Source: Thiosocius sp963759055
GTDB taxonomy: Bacteria; Pseudomonadota; Gammaproteobacteria; Chromatiales; Chromatiaceae
Length of the DNA: 64,000 nt
Direction: 5' to 3'
Assembly: GCA_963759055.1 (NCBI GenBank)
Contig: CAVWYD010000034.1
Location: 124,001 to 188,000, forward strand
The notes below the pieces were generated by a model. It worked only from the letters and a program-made list of their open reading frames with translations, ran no database searches and was not told where the DNA came from. Shown here piece by piece: positions 46,424-54,974 of the stretch (position 1 is the first letter of the stretch; every line of letters starts with the position of its first letter). A program made the position numbers and the translations under genes.

Positions 46424-47925
46424 ACCTGACGGATCGCCTGGCGCTGCATGCAGCCGGCCGCGCTGGGCACACCGCGCTGGTGTGGCCGGGCGGCCAGCTT
46501 GCCTATGGTGAACTGATCGACCAGGTCGATGCAGCGGTAAGTTTGCTGGAACAGGCGAAAGTCGAGGTACTGGCCCTGCACGCCGAGAACGGACCGGCCT
46601 GGGTCGTGCTGGACGTCGCCGCGATGCTGCTGGGGATCTGCCTGATCCCGTTGCCTCCGTTTTTTTCCCCTACCCAGTTGCAACACGTCCTGCGGCGTTC
46701 AGGAACACAGGCGGTCGTGACGGATGATCCCGAGCGGCTGCGTCAGCGTCTGGGCGGGCTGTTGTCCGATATCGATTCGCCGCTGAGGGTGACCGGCTGC
46801 GAGCTGGCCTGGATCGAAACTACGCCAGTCGTCAGAGACGGAAAAAAACCGGTGCCGGAAGGGGTGAACAAGATCACTTTCACCTCCGGCACCACCGGCG
46901 AACCCAAGGGCGTCATGCTGTCCTGGTCGCAGATACAACCGGTGGTCGAGTCTCTGGCCGATGCGACGGCGCTGGGTGTCGATGACCGGCACCTGGCACT
47001 GATGCCCCTGGCCGTGTTGCTTGAGAATATCGGCGGTGTCTACGCGCCGCTATGGGCTGGTGCCAGCGTGCTGCTGTTGCCGACAGAGGAGATCGGTCTT
47101 TCCGGGTCTTCGGGCCTCAACGGGGGCTTGATGGCCGCGGCACTGAGTGAAACCCAGGCAACCACCGCGATCTTCACGCCACAGACGCTGCAGGGTGTCA
47201 TCGAGGCCCTGGAGGTGAAACCTGAAAGCCGTTTGTCATTGCGCTTTGCCGCAGTCGGCGGCGCCCCGGTCTCACCGCGCCTGTTGCAGCGTGCAGCGAA
47301 ATTGCGCTTGCCGGTATATGAAGGCTACGGCCTTTCCGAGTGCGCGTCGGTCGTGTGCCTGAACACGCCGGCGCATCACCGGCCGGGCAGCGTCGGCAGA
47401 CCATTGCCTCACCTGGGCCTGAGTGTCACCGATGATGGCGAGGTGTCGGTTTGCGATCAGCCGTTCGCCGGCTATCTGGGCGAAGCATCTGCGACAGTAG
47501 AGTGCTGGCCGACGGGCGACCTGGGCAAGCTGGATGACGACGGCTTTCTGTATCTGCGTGGACGCCGTCGCAACGTGTTTATCACCGCGTTTGGCCGCAA
47601 TGTGGCCCCCGAATGGGTCGAGCGCGAACTGACCCTGGAACCGGAAATCGCCCAGGCAGCGGTGTTCGGGGAGGCCCGACCCTACAATGTCGCAGTTATT
47701 GTCCCGAACCTGGATGCATCCCCGGCCGACATCGAGTCCGCACTGGCACGCGCCAATGCCACCCTGCCTGACTATGCGCGGGTAGCGCGTTGGATACCGG
47801 CGCAAGCCCCTTTTTCGCCCGACAATGGTTTGTTGACCGGAACCGGCCGGATCAGACGCGCGGCATTGCAGGCATGCTACGGGCAGGCTATCGAATCACT
47901 TTATTGCGAGGCTCAGACATCATGA
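46420..47925 (+). CDS. AMP-dependent acyl ligase (long-chain acyl-CoA synthetase type)
   Basis: A 501-residue ANL-superfamily enzyme that activates a carboxylic acid as acyl-adenylate. Motifs: ITFTSGTTGEPKGVML (P-loop A3), YEGYGLSECASVVCLNTP (A5), WPTGDLGKLDDDGFLYLRGR (A7-A8), RRNVFITAFGRNVAPEWVE (A8). The C-terminal catalytic lysine region is short. The partner genes (TH, haem-oxygenase-like oxidase, SDR) suggest a fatty-acyl substrate. ATGA overlaps on both sides. Confidence 0.9.
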   Translation: MNLTDRLALHAAGRAGHTALVWPGGQLAYGELIDQVDAAVSLLEQAKVEVLALHAENGPAWVVLDVAAMLLGICLIPLPPFFSPTQLQHVLRRSGTQAVVTDDPERLRQRLGGLLSDIDSPLRVTGCELAWIETTPVVRDGKKPVPEGVNKITFTSGTTGEPKGVMLSWSQIQPVVESLADATALGVDDRHLALMPLAVLLENIGGVYAPLWAGASVLLLPTEEIGLSGSSGLNGGLMAAALSETQATTAIFTPQTLQGVIEALEVKPESRLSLRFAAVGGAPVSPRLLQRAAKLRLPVYEGYGLSECASVVCLNTPAHHRPGSVGRPLPHLGLSVTDDGEVSVCDQPFAGYLGEASATVECWPTGDLGKLDDDGFLYLRGRRRNVFITAFGRNVAPEWVERELTLEPEIAQAAVFGEARPYNVAVIVPNLDASPADIESALARANATLPDYARVARWIPAQAPFSPDNGLLTGTGRIRRAALQACYGQAIESLYCEAQTS

Positions 47926-48599
47926 GTGACTTTTTTGAACGCCTTCTGGCCGAGACCGAAGCGGAGCGCAACGATCTTTTGTCGATCCCTTTTGTCCGGC
48001 ACGGGGGCAGAGGCGAGCTTTCACTGGAAAGCTATCGAGCCTTCCTGGCCCAGGCGTATCACCATGTGAGACACACCACGCCGCTGCTGATGGCCTGCGG
48101 CTCGCGCGTGCCAGCCGACAAGGAGTGGCTGCGTGATGCCATGGCGGAGTACGTCGAGGAGGAGGTGGGTCACCAGGAGTGGATCCTGAACGACATCAAG
48201 GCCTGTGGTGGTGACGCGGAGCAAGTCCGGCACGAAACGCCGGGTATGGCGGCCGAGCTGATGGTGGCCTATGCCTACCACACCGTGGACCGCGGCAACC
48301 CGGTGGGCTTTCTCGGCATGGTGCTGGTGCTCGAGGGAACCAGCGTGCGGGTGGCCACCGAGGCAGCGGGAAACCTGCAGAAGAATCTGGATCTGCCACC
48401 GTCGGCGTTCTCATACCTGACAAGCCATGGTTCGCTCGACCTTTCGCACATGGATTTCTACCAGAAGCTGGTGAACCGTCTCGAAGACCCGGCGGACCAG
48501 CAATGTGTGATCCGTTGTGCCAAACGCTTCTACCGCCTTTACGGGGATGTGTTCCGTGCGTTGCCACTGTCATTGAATACCAAGGCGAATGCAGCCTGA
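47922..48599 (+). CDS. Haem-oxygenase-like (TenA/HDO-type) iron-containing redox enzyme
   Basis: A 225-residue all-helical protein of the TenA/PqqC/HDO superfamily. Candidate diiron ligands are present with HDO-like spacing: E80 and H84 (EEEVGHQEW), E138 (VLEGTS), then H169, D173, H176 (HGSLDLSHMDF). The last three have the same spacing as in the Chlamydia CADD enzyme, as I recall it. It lacks the TenA active Cys. Relatives oxidise or cleave activated acids and amines (UndA, SznF class). Neighbours suggest an acyl substrate. ATGA overlap with the ligase. Confidence 0.82.
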   Translation: MSDFFERLLAETEAERNDLLSIPFVRHGGRGELSLESYRAFLAQAYHHVRHTTPLLMACGSRVPADKEWLRDAMAEYVEEEVGHQEWILNDIKACGGDAEQVRHETPGMAAELMVAYAYHTVDRGNPVGFLGMVLVLEGTSVRVATEAAGNLQKNLDLPPSAFSYLTSHGSLDLSHMDFYQKLVNRLEDPADQQCVIRCAKRFYRLYGDVFRALPLSLNTKANAA

Positions 48600-48641
48600 G
48601 TGGCACGCACCCAGCGTGAGGCCGGTAGGAGGAGAACAGCG

Positions 48642-49442
48642 ATGAAATTGGAAGGGACACGCATATTGCTTACCGGTGCAGCCGGAGGGATTGGTTCAGC
48701 GCTGGCCGAACAGCTGCTCGAACGGGGCGCCAGCCTGGCGTTGATAGGGCGCACGGAAGATGAACTGGAAACGCTGATGGAACGCCTGCGCTCCAGTGGT
48801 GGGACGGTACACGCGGCGAGCGCAGATCTGCTGGATCCTGCGGCGCGCGAGCGGGCGGTCGACCAGCTCAGTGAGCTCCTGGGAGGTGTCGATCTGCTGG
48901 TCAACTGTGCGGGCCTTTTGAGTTTCCGGCCATTCGCGGAAGAGGAGCCGGCTGTCCTGGAGCGCATCGTTCAGCTCAATCTCGTAGTCCCCATGCTGCT
49001 GGTCCGACAACTCTTGCCCGCAATGCTCGAGCGCGGCAGCGGCCGAATCGTCAACGTGGGTTCCACCTTTGGCAGTATCGGTTTTGCCTGGTTTGCGGCC
49101 TATTCGGCGAGCAAGTTTGGCCTGCGTGGTTTTTCCGAGTCGCTGCGCCGCGAGTTGGGCGGTACCGGCGTGGGCGTTACCTACGTCGCACCGCGCGCGG
49201 TCAAGACCAGCCTGAATACGGGCGCGGTCTACCGGATGGCCGAGGCCACCAAGATGAACATGGACGACCCGGCCTGGGTCGCAGCCAGGATTGTGGCTTC
49301 CATCGAGGCGGATGCCAAGGATGTCTACCTCGGTTTCCCGGAAAAGTTTTTTGCGCGGCTCAACAGTTTTCTGCCGCGTCTCGTGGACGGCGGCCTGCGC
49401 AAACAGAATCAAATCATGGAACCCTTTGCGCGCGATACCTGA
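48642..49442 (+). CDS. Short-chain dehydrogenase/reductase
   Basis: A 266-residue SDR: cofactor motif TGAAGGIGSALAEQLLERG, NAG-type LLVNCAGLL, catalytic Ser in VNVGSTFGSIGFAW and YxxxK in AYSASKFGLRGF. R of LIGRTEDEL after strand 2 favours NADP. It ends with an extra C-terminal helix/hydrophobic region (FFARLNSFLPRLVDGGLRK) that suggests membrane association and a lipid-like substrate. RBS AGGAGGAG. Fourth gene of the TH operon. Confidence 0.9.
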   Translation: MKLEGTRILLTGAAGGIGSALAEQLLERGASLALIGRTEDELETLMERLRSSGGTVHAASADLLDPAARERAVDQLSELLGGVDLLVNCAGLLSFRPFAEEEPAVLERIVQLNLVVPMLLVRQLLPAMLERGSGRIVNVGSTFGSIGFAWFAAYSASKFGLRGFSESLRRELGGTGVGVTYVAPRAVKTSLNTGAVYRMAEATKMNMDDPAWVAARIVASIEADAKDVYLGFPEKFFARLNSFLPRLVDGGLRKQNQIMEPFARDT

Positions 49443-49515
49443 GGGGTTCGCGGGTTAGTATCCGCTTGAGGGTGTCGTCGCCTGACAATTCCCGTGAGGG
49501 AGGGGATCGAGCGCA

Positions 49516-50175
49516 TTGAGAGTCTTGTTGGTTGAAGATGACGAGCTGCTGGGTTCTGCCGTGCAGGCGGGGCTGGAACAGTCTGGCTACACAGTGGACT
49601 GGCTTCGCGATGGCGGGCAGGCCGCATCCGCATTGCGGGACGAAGAGCCGGATATCCTGGTGCTTGATCTTGGACTGCCTGGCAAAGAAGGCCTCACCGT
49701 ACTGAAGGAACTGCGCGCACGCGACTCCTCGTTGCCGGTTCTGATCCTGACCGCGCGTGACACGGTCGAGGACCGGATTGCCGGCCTGGACGTCGGCGCG
49801 GATGACTACCTCGTGAAACCTTTCGATCTGGGCGAACTGTCTGCACGCCTGCGAGCGATATCCCGTCGCCGCGGAGGCCGGGCCAGTCCGCTGATCCAAT
49901 ATGGCGACATGGTGTTCGATCCTGCGGCGCGCAGCGTCAGTGTCGACGGTGCGGAAGTAAATCTCTCGGCCAAGGCCATGGCGATCCTCGAGGCCCTGCT
50001 GGAACGGCCAGGCATGCCGTTATCGCGGGAACGGCTGGAGCAGATCCTGTATGGCTGGGGCGAGGGCGTGGAGAGCAACGCTGTCGAGGTACATATCCAC
50101 CATTTGCGCAAGAAACTGGGAAAAGACCGCATTCGGACCATCCGGGGTCTTGGTTACATGATGCCGAAACTGTGA
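49516..50175 (+). CDS. OmpR-family response regulator, QseB/PmrA type
   Basis: A 219-residue regulator: receiver domain with phospho-acceptor D51 (ILVLDLGLPGKEG), T79-A80 and K101, then a winged-helix DNA-binding domain (LSAKAMAILEALLERPGMPL, EVHIHHLRKKLGKDRIRTIR). Sequence is closest to the QseB/PmrA/BasR group. TTG start. It follows the TH operon by 73 bases; boxes fitting this class lie at 45689 and 26003. Confidence 0.93.
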   Translation: MRVLLVEDDELLGSAVQAGLEQSGYTVDWLRDGGQAASALRDEEPDILVLDLGLPGKEGLTVLKELRARDSSLPVLILTARDTVEDRIAGLDVGADDYLVKPFDLGELSARLRAISRRRGGRASPLIQYGDMVFDPAARSVSVDGAEVNLSAKAMAILEALLERPGMPLSRERLEQILYGWGEGVESNAVEVHIHHLRKKLGKDRIRTIRGLGYMMPKL

Positions 50176-51644
50176 ACGCGCACCGCTCGATCAGGCGGCG
50201 TCTGCTCGCCATGCTGATTTCCACCATCCTGCTGGTGTGGCTGGTGGTCCTGATCCTGGTCTACACCGTGGCGGAACACGAGGTCGAAGAGGTCTTCGAT
50301 GCCGACCTTGCGCGCAGCGCCCGCATACTCCAGTCCCTGCTTTTGCACGAGGTCGAGGAAGAGCAGGAGATGGCTGCGAATGTACACGCGGTGGTGGAAG
50401 AACTTGGTGCCGAAGGCATCCAGTCGCACCCGCGTCTTGCTGCGATACTCAATGAATACCGGGAGGAGGGCGGCAAGGAGAAGCTGGAACTGGTCGGTGC
50501 AGCAAAGGATGCAGGCCAGCAACATGGCGCGGGCCTCGCCTTTATTGCGCGCTACGGCGATGGCACGGTGATGATAAGGGATCGGGCGGCGCCAGAGATC
50601 CCGATGGCTCCGGACGGCTATATGGATTTCCAGCTGAATGAGGAATCCTGGCGTGTCTTCAGCTTGTCGGAAAAGCAGACCGGTTTTGTTGTCCAGGTAG
50701 GTGAGAAGCAGGCGTTCAGGGCCGAGCTTGTGCGTTACATTACCCGCAATACCCTGTCCCCACTCCTGCTCGCCCTGCCGATTCTGGGTCTATTGATCTG
50801 GGCAGTCGTCGGTCATGCGCTCAAGCCTTTGCAACGTGTGGCCGAAGAGGTGTCGCTGCGGGCCCCGGATGCGCTCCATCCCATCGATGACACTGACACG
50901 CCGCATGAGATACACAGCCTGCTGCTTGCACTGAATAATCTGTTCGGACGGCTGGGATCTGCGATCAGGCGCGAACGCCAGTTCACTGCGGATGCCGCGC
51001 ATGAGTTGCGTACCCCGCTGGCCGCGCTGAAGACGCACCTGCAGGTCGCCCGGGCACGATCTGCGGAGTCTTCGACCCGGGCATCACTGGATAAGGCACT
51101 CGAAGGCGTGGATCGCGCGACCCACTCCGTGGAGCAGCTGCTGATGCTGGCGCGTGCCGATGCAGAGCAGACAAAGGCACTGTTAAACACCCCGGTGGAT
51201 CTGCGCGAGATTGCACTGGGTGTTGTTGCCTCACTCAGTCAGCAGGCGATCGATCGCGATATCGATCTTGGTGTCGATGCGCCTGATGTTATGCCGATCC
51301 GGGGCGACGCAACCGCCCTGCACCTGATGTTGAGAAATCTGGTGGACAATGCCGTGCGCTACACACCCATGGGCGGCATGGTCACGGTCGGTGTCGGTTC
51401 AGGACCCGATGGGGCCTGGGTCGAGGTGGTGGATGATGGTGTCGGTGTCGCCGTCGAGGAGCGGGCAAAGATATTTGACCGGTTTCACCGTGGCGTCGGC
51501 GAGCAGGCCAGGGGTACGAACGGCAGCGGGCTGGGGCTTTCGATAGTGAAACGGATCGCCGATCTGCATGGCGCCCGTATCTTGCTCGGTGAAGGGCTGA
51601 ACGGCAGGGGGCTGCGCGTCAAAGTGGTTTTTGCGTCCGATTGA
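50172..51644 (+). CDS. QseC/PmrB-type sensor histidine kinase
   Basis: A 490-residue inner-membrane kinase: two TM helices (about 12-33 and 195-213) around a periplasmic sensor of ~160 residues, HAMP-like linker, HisKA with H277 (FTADAAHELRTPLAAL), HATPase with DNAVRYTP and GLGLSIVKRIADLHGA. GTG start overlaps the regulator stop (GTGA). The sensor loop is rich in Glu (HEVEEEQEMAANVHAVVEEL), a composition seen in iron/cation-binding sensors; that is suggestive only. Confidence 0.92.
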   Translation: MNAHRSIRRRLLAMLISTILLVWLVVLILVYTVAEHEVEEVFDADLARSARILQSLLLHEVEEEQEMAANVHAVVEELGAEGIQSHPRLAAILNEYREEGGKEKLELVGAAKDAGQQHGAGLAFIARYGDGTVMIRDRAAPEIPMAPDGYMDFQLNEESWRVFSLSEKQTGFVVQVGEKQAFRAELVRYITRNTLSPLLLALPILGLLIWAVVGHALKPLQRVAEEVSLRAPDALHPIDDTDTPHEIHSLLLALNNLFGRLGSAIRRERQFTADAAHELRTPLAALKTHLQVARARSAESSTRASLDKALEGVDRATHSVEQLLMLARADAEQTKALLNTPVDLREIALGVVASLSQQAIDRDIDLGVDAPDVMPIRGDATALHLMLRNLVDNAVRYTPMGGMVTVGVGSGPDGAWVEVVDDGVGVAVEERAKIFDRFHRGVGEQARGTNGSGLGLSIVKRIADLHGARILLGEGLNGRGLRVKVVFASD

Positions 51645-51656
51645 ACGTTGCCCGGT

Positions 51657-52229
51657 TCAATCCACTCGAGGAGCGTCGGGCTTGGCCGCCAGCCAAAGCA
51701 ATGATGGTTCGTCGTCCTTGCCCAGTTCCTTGCTCATCAACAAAACACCTTCGTTGAGATCCCACTCCAGTACGTTGGCAGCGCTTGGGCTTTCGGCAAG
51801 CGCGGCCTCTACGTTGCTCGGCTGGCCGAATTGCTGGATGAAATAACCAATGAACTGCTTGTGGTACTGGTCGCGGTAGATCAGCTTGAAGGCGCTGATA
51901 TTGTCGCCGCGGAAAAAGAGGGTCAGCAGGCGTGATGGATAGCCGTTGAAGGTCCCGACCTTGGTCGCGCAGAGGTTGTTGCCAAACGGGGTATCTTTGT
52001 CACCGCAATGCCACTCGTTTTCACCGAATACGGTCTGAATGTCCTGACGCGTGAAACCGCTGTTGAGTTCGGCCACGTTGAACTTGATCTCGTCTTCTCC
52101 CAGCAGCCATAAGAGCGCGGTGTCGGACATGCGCATACCGTCATCGGTGAAGATCAGCCAGTAAGGCGGTATGAAGACCAGGAGCAGGATCAACAGGGTC
52201 TTGTGAATGTTCGGTTTTTTATCGGCCAT
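51657..52229 (-). CDS. Conserved hypothetical membrane-anchored protein
   Basis: A 190-residue protein with one N-terminal TM helix (LLILLLVFIPPYWLIFTDDG) and a soluble domain outside the cytoplasm. The soluble part has a conserved Cys pair (WHCGDKDTPFGNNLCATKVG). Start at ATG 52229, four bases from the exonuclease gene side; the open frame upstream lies inside that gene. No function recognised. Confidence 0.7.
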   Translation of the reverse strand: MADKKPNIHKTLLILLLVFIPPYWLIFTDDGMRMSDTALLWLLGEDEIKFNVAELNSGFTRQDIQTVFGENEWHCGDKDTPFGNNLCATKVGTFNGYPSRLLTLFFRGDNISAFKLIYRDQYHKQFIGYFIQQFGQPSNVEAALAESPSAANVLEWDLNEGVLLMSKELGKDDEPSLLWLAAKPDAPRVD

Positions 52230-52243
52230 TGGAACCCGTCTGT

Positions 52244-52948
52244 CTAGAGGCGATCTGAAAGCACTTCCCGCAAGGGACAGGGCTGTTCCGGATACAGGTT
52301 GTCGGCGAGCGCCAGAAAAACCTCTGCGGTCGCCAGGGCGTCGCTCAGCGCATTGTGTGCCTTGTACTGCGGCAGATTGTACCTGGGTCTGAGATTGAAG
52401 AGCCGCAGGTCGCCGGGCTGGATGGTGTGGTTGCGGCGCTGGAAGGTGCGCTGCGCGATCTCCAGCGTGTCGATGATAGGGGCCACGAAAGGTGCCCCGT
52501 AGAGTTTTTCGCACGCGGCGCTGAGAAAGTTTTGTTCGATCGGCGAATAGTGGACCAGCATCGCCCGACCCGCAAGGCGTTTCAGAACCTCGGGGAGAAG
52601 CTCTTCCAGCGGGGCTCCGGCGGCTGACTGATCATCGGTGATCTGATGGATGACGGCGGTCTCACCCGGGATCGCCTTGTTGATACGTACGATGCTGTGC
52701 CAGGAGGTGCTGAGTTTAACCGCCCAGTCTTTTATTTCGACCAGCCCGATGCTGAGGATTTCGTCCCTGTCTGGATCCAGGCCGGTGGTCTCCAGATCGA
52801 TTGCGACGATCGGAATGTCGCGGCAATTACTGTGCTTGTGCGGAAAAGGGGTCGCCAGATAGTCCGCCAGTGGGCCTGGGGCCGCCTTGGCCAGCGCCCG
52901 CTTGCGTTGGTGCTCCTTCCCAAAGAATCTGGAGAGCACAGGGGTCAA
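52244..52948 (-). CDS. DnaQ-like 3'-5' exonuclease
   Basis: A 234-residue DEDDh-superfamily protein: Exo I AIDLETTGLDPDRDEILSIG, Exo II LVHYSPIEQNFL (Glu in place of the usual Asp), Exo III HNALSDALATAEVF. It is the type routinely found beside cNMP/CBS/DUF294 nucleotidyltransferases and VC_2705-type symporters. The start overlaps the DUF294 gene by four bases. Its substrate in this context is not known. Confidence 0.9.
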   Translation of the reverse strand: MTPVLSRFFGKEHQRKRALAKAAPGPLADYLATPFPHKHSNCRDIPIVAIDLETTGLDPDRDEILSIGLVEIKDWAVKLSTSWHSIVRINKAIPGETAVIHQITDDQSAAGAPLEELLPEVLKRLAGRAMLVHYSPIEQNFLSAACEKLYGAPFVAPIIDTLEIAQRTFQRRNHTIQPGDLRLFNLRPRYNLPQYKAHNALSDALATAEVFLALADNLYPEQPCPLREVLSDRL

Positions 52949-54801
52949 CCCAGTTTGTCGGCGCCGAAGCGCTTGATCATGGATTCCTGCATGGTCTGGA
53001 TGACCTTGAATGCATGCTTGAGATGCTCGCGCTCGAGCTCGGAAAGGTCTCCGGGTGGCACGTAGTTGTTCAGGGGCCTTTTGTTTCTGATCTGGCCGGC
53101 CTGGTGCTGGATACGCAGTGATGCGATGAATTCCAGGGCGTCCTCGAGATTTTCCGCCATATCCGTCGACAGCACATTGGTGCCCGCACAGGCGCGCAGG
53201 CGCTCTACGGTATTGACCGACTCCTTGCCCAGCGACAGGGCAAGTACCCGGGCAATGTCTGTGATCGGTACGATGCCACGGTGCTTCAGGTCGAGCGTTT
53301 CATCGTGCTCGCCACCTTGTTCGAGTACGAATTGCCGGAAGAATCCCAGGGGTGGGCGGTGTTTCATCGCGTTCGCCATCATGTAGGCGAGAAATATCCG
53401 GTTCACCTGGGATTTCTCCAGGATCATCTTCTGCAGCGGTTTGAAGAGTTCTTCCGAACCGGTCACCGGGCGCAGGTCGAAGAAGATGCTCGACAGCATC
53501 ATCGACATTGGGGTTGGGCTTTCGATCCAGGCCGAAAAATACTTTTTCCACACGCGCAATGGTTGGCGCCATTCGGGGTTGGTCGCCATCGCATTGCCCG
53601 GGCAATAGACGAAGCCACACTCGTTCAGCCCGTCACTGACAAACTTTGCCAGGGCGGCAAAGTACTCATCATGTTCAGGTTCGAAGTCGTCGGAAAGCAG
53701 TAGCGCATTGTCCTGGTCGGAATGTGAACTCTGTTCGCGCCGTGCCTGGGAACCGCCAGCCATCCATAAGTAGGGCACGGGTGGTGCACCGAGTTCGACT
53801 TCTCCCATTTCCAGAAGGCGGGCCGTTATCGAGTCTGTCAGGCAGGAGACGGCCTCGCCGATATGACGCGCGGTGACGCTGGCGTTGGCCAGGTGCAGGT
53901 GCAGGGTGGGCAGGCGTCTGCTCACCTCGACCAGGTCTGACACCGACTTCGCCTTGCGCAGATCGGCGGCAAGGTAGGCGGAGTTGGCGCTTTGGTGGTT
54001 GGCCAGATCGGTCGCGGTGATCATGCCCGCGAGCTTGCCGTTCCTGGTCACGGGCAGGTGGTGAACATGCATGCGGGTCATGGTCATCAGGGCCTGAACG
54101 GTCAGCGTGCTGGCAGTGATAACCGTGGGTTCCAGGGTCATGATCTGGTCTATAGGTTCGTTACCGATCAGGCCGATGGCTACACAACGCTTGCGCAGGT
54201 CGCGGTCGGTGACCAGGCCGACCAGTCTGTCGTCGCGCATGACCATGACGGAGGAGACATTCTTGTTGCTCATCAGTGCCGCCGTTTCGCGGATCGTCAT
54301 TCCGGACGCAACGGTGATGGGCTCTTTGCGAATCAGGCTGCCTACCGACACCATCATCGCTGCGACGGCAGGGTCGTCAGTCTCCTGAACCGTTGTCACT
54401 GCAGCCCGCAGGCGTTCCTTGACTGTGGCGGAAAAATGGTCGCCGAATGACTTCGACTCACGGCATAGCTCTTTTAGCCGGTCGCAGCTGAGCGTGTACA
54501 GCAGGGTGTCCTCAGTGGCCTTACCAGCATCGCATTGCGAAAGGTTGACCAACTGACAGGTGACGCTGTACACGCCTCCCTCGCCGAGTTTCTCGCACAG
54601 TTCACCTTGTTTGTCGTAGATCTCTATTGCGCCGCTGCGCACGACATAGAGCAAACCCTCCTTCGGCGGGAAGTGGCCGTTGCGCCGCAAGTAACGGATA
54701 TCGATGTCCTTGGGAAGTTCATCGAGGAGTTCTTTGCTTAAGTATTTGAAAGGATTGCGTTGTTCGAGAAACTGGCGGATCTCGATCAGTTCGACTTCCA
54801 T
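52945..54801 (-). CDS. cNMP-binding / CBS / DUF294 nucleotidyltransferase-like protein
   Basis: A 618-residue cytoplasmic signalling protein: cyclic-nucleotide-binding-like domain (about 20-125), two CBS domains (about 155-275), a DUF294 nucleotidyltransferase core with GGSQARRE (349-356) and D362/D364, and a helical substrate-binding C-terminal domain. It resembles GlnD-type nucleotidyltransferases. It lies in the carboxylate-transport regulatory neighbourhood and may modify or sense the energy state. Confidence 0.92.
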   Translation of the reverse strand: MEVELIEIRQFLEQRNPFKYLSKELLDELPKDIDIRYLRRNGHFPPKEGLLYVVRSGAIEIYDKQGELCEKLGEGGVYSVTCQLVNLSQCDAGKATEDTLLYTLSCDRLKELCRESKSFGDHFSATVKERLRAAVTTVQETDDPAVAAMMVSVGSLIRKEPITVASGMTIRETAALMSNKNVSSVMVMRDDRLVGLVTDRDLRKRCVAIGLIGNEPIDQIMTLEPTVITASTLTVQALMTMTRMHVHHLPVTRNGKLAGMITATDLANHQSANSAYLAADLRKAKSVSDLVEVSRRLPTLHLHLANASVTARHIGEAVSCLTDSITARLLEMGEVELGAPPVPYLWMAGGSQARREQSSHSDQDNALLLSDDFEPEHDEYFAALAKFVSDGLNECGFVYCPGNAMATNPEWRQPLRVWKKYFSAWIESPTPMSMMLSSIFFDLRPVTGSEELFKPLQKMILEKSQVNRIFLAYMMANAMKHRPPLGFFRQFVLEQGGEHDETLDLKHRGIVPITDIARVLALSLGKESVNTVERLRACAGTNVLSTDMAENLEDALEFIASLRIQHQAGQIRNKRPLNNYVPPGDLSELEREHLKHAFKVIQTMQESMIKRFGADKLG

Positions 54802-54916
54802 TTTTCCGTTGCCCAGTCAGTACAGGATGGTGAGCCGGCCTAGCTTATCAAAAGCGACCTTTCGCATCGCCTCTGAATCCTGTTGCGGGTCAGAATCGAT
54901 GCGAAAAGTGGCCTAA

Positions 54917-54948
54917 ACAAAAAAGCCCCGCCTCAAAGAGACGGGGCC
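54917..54948 (-). terminator. Terminator of the DUF4212-symporter operon
   Basis: On the minus strand GGCCCCGTCTC-ttt-GAGGCGGGGC is followed by TTTTTTG. It lies about 25 bases after the symporter stop. Confidence 0.9.
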
Positions 54949-54974
54949 AAACCTTCTACAGGGGTTCTTATTGC

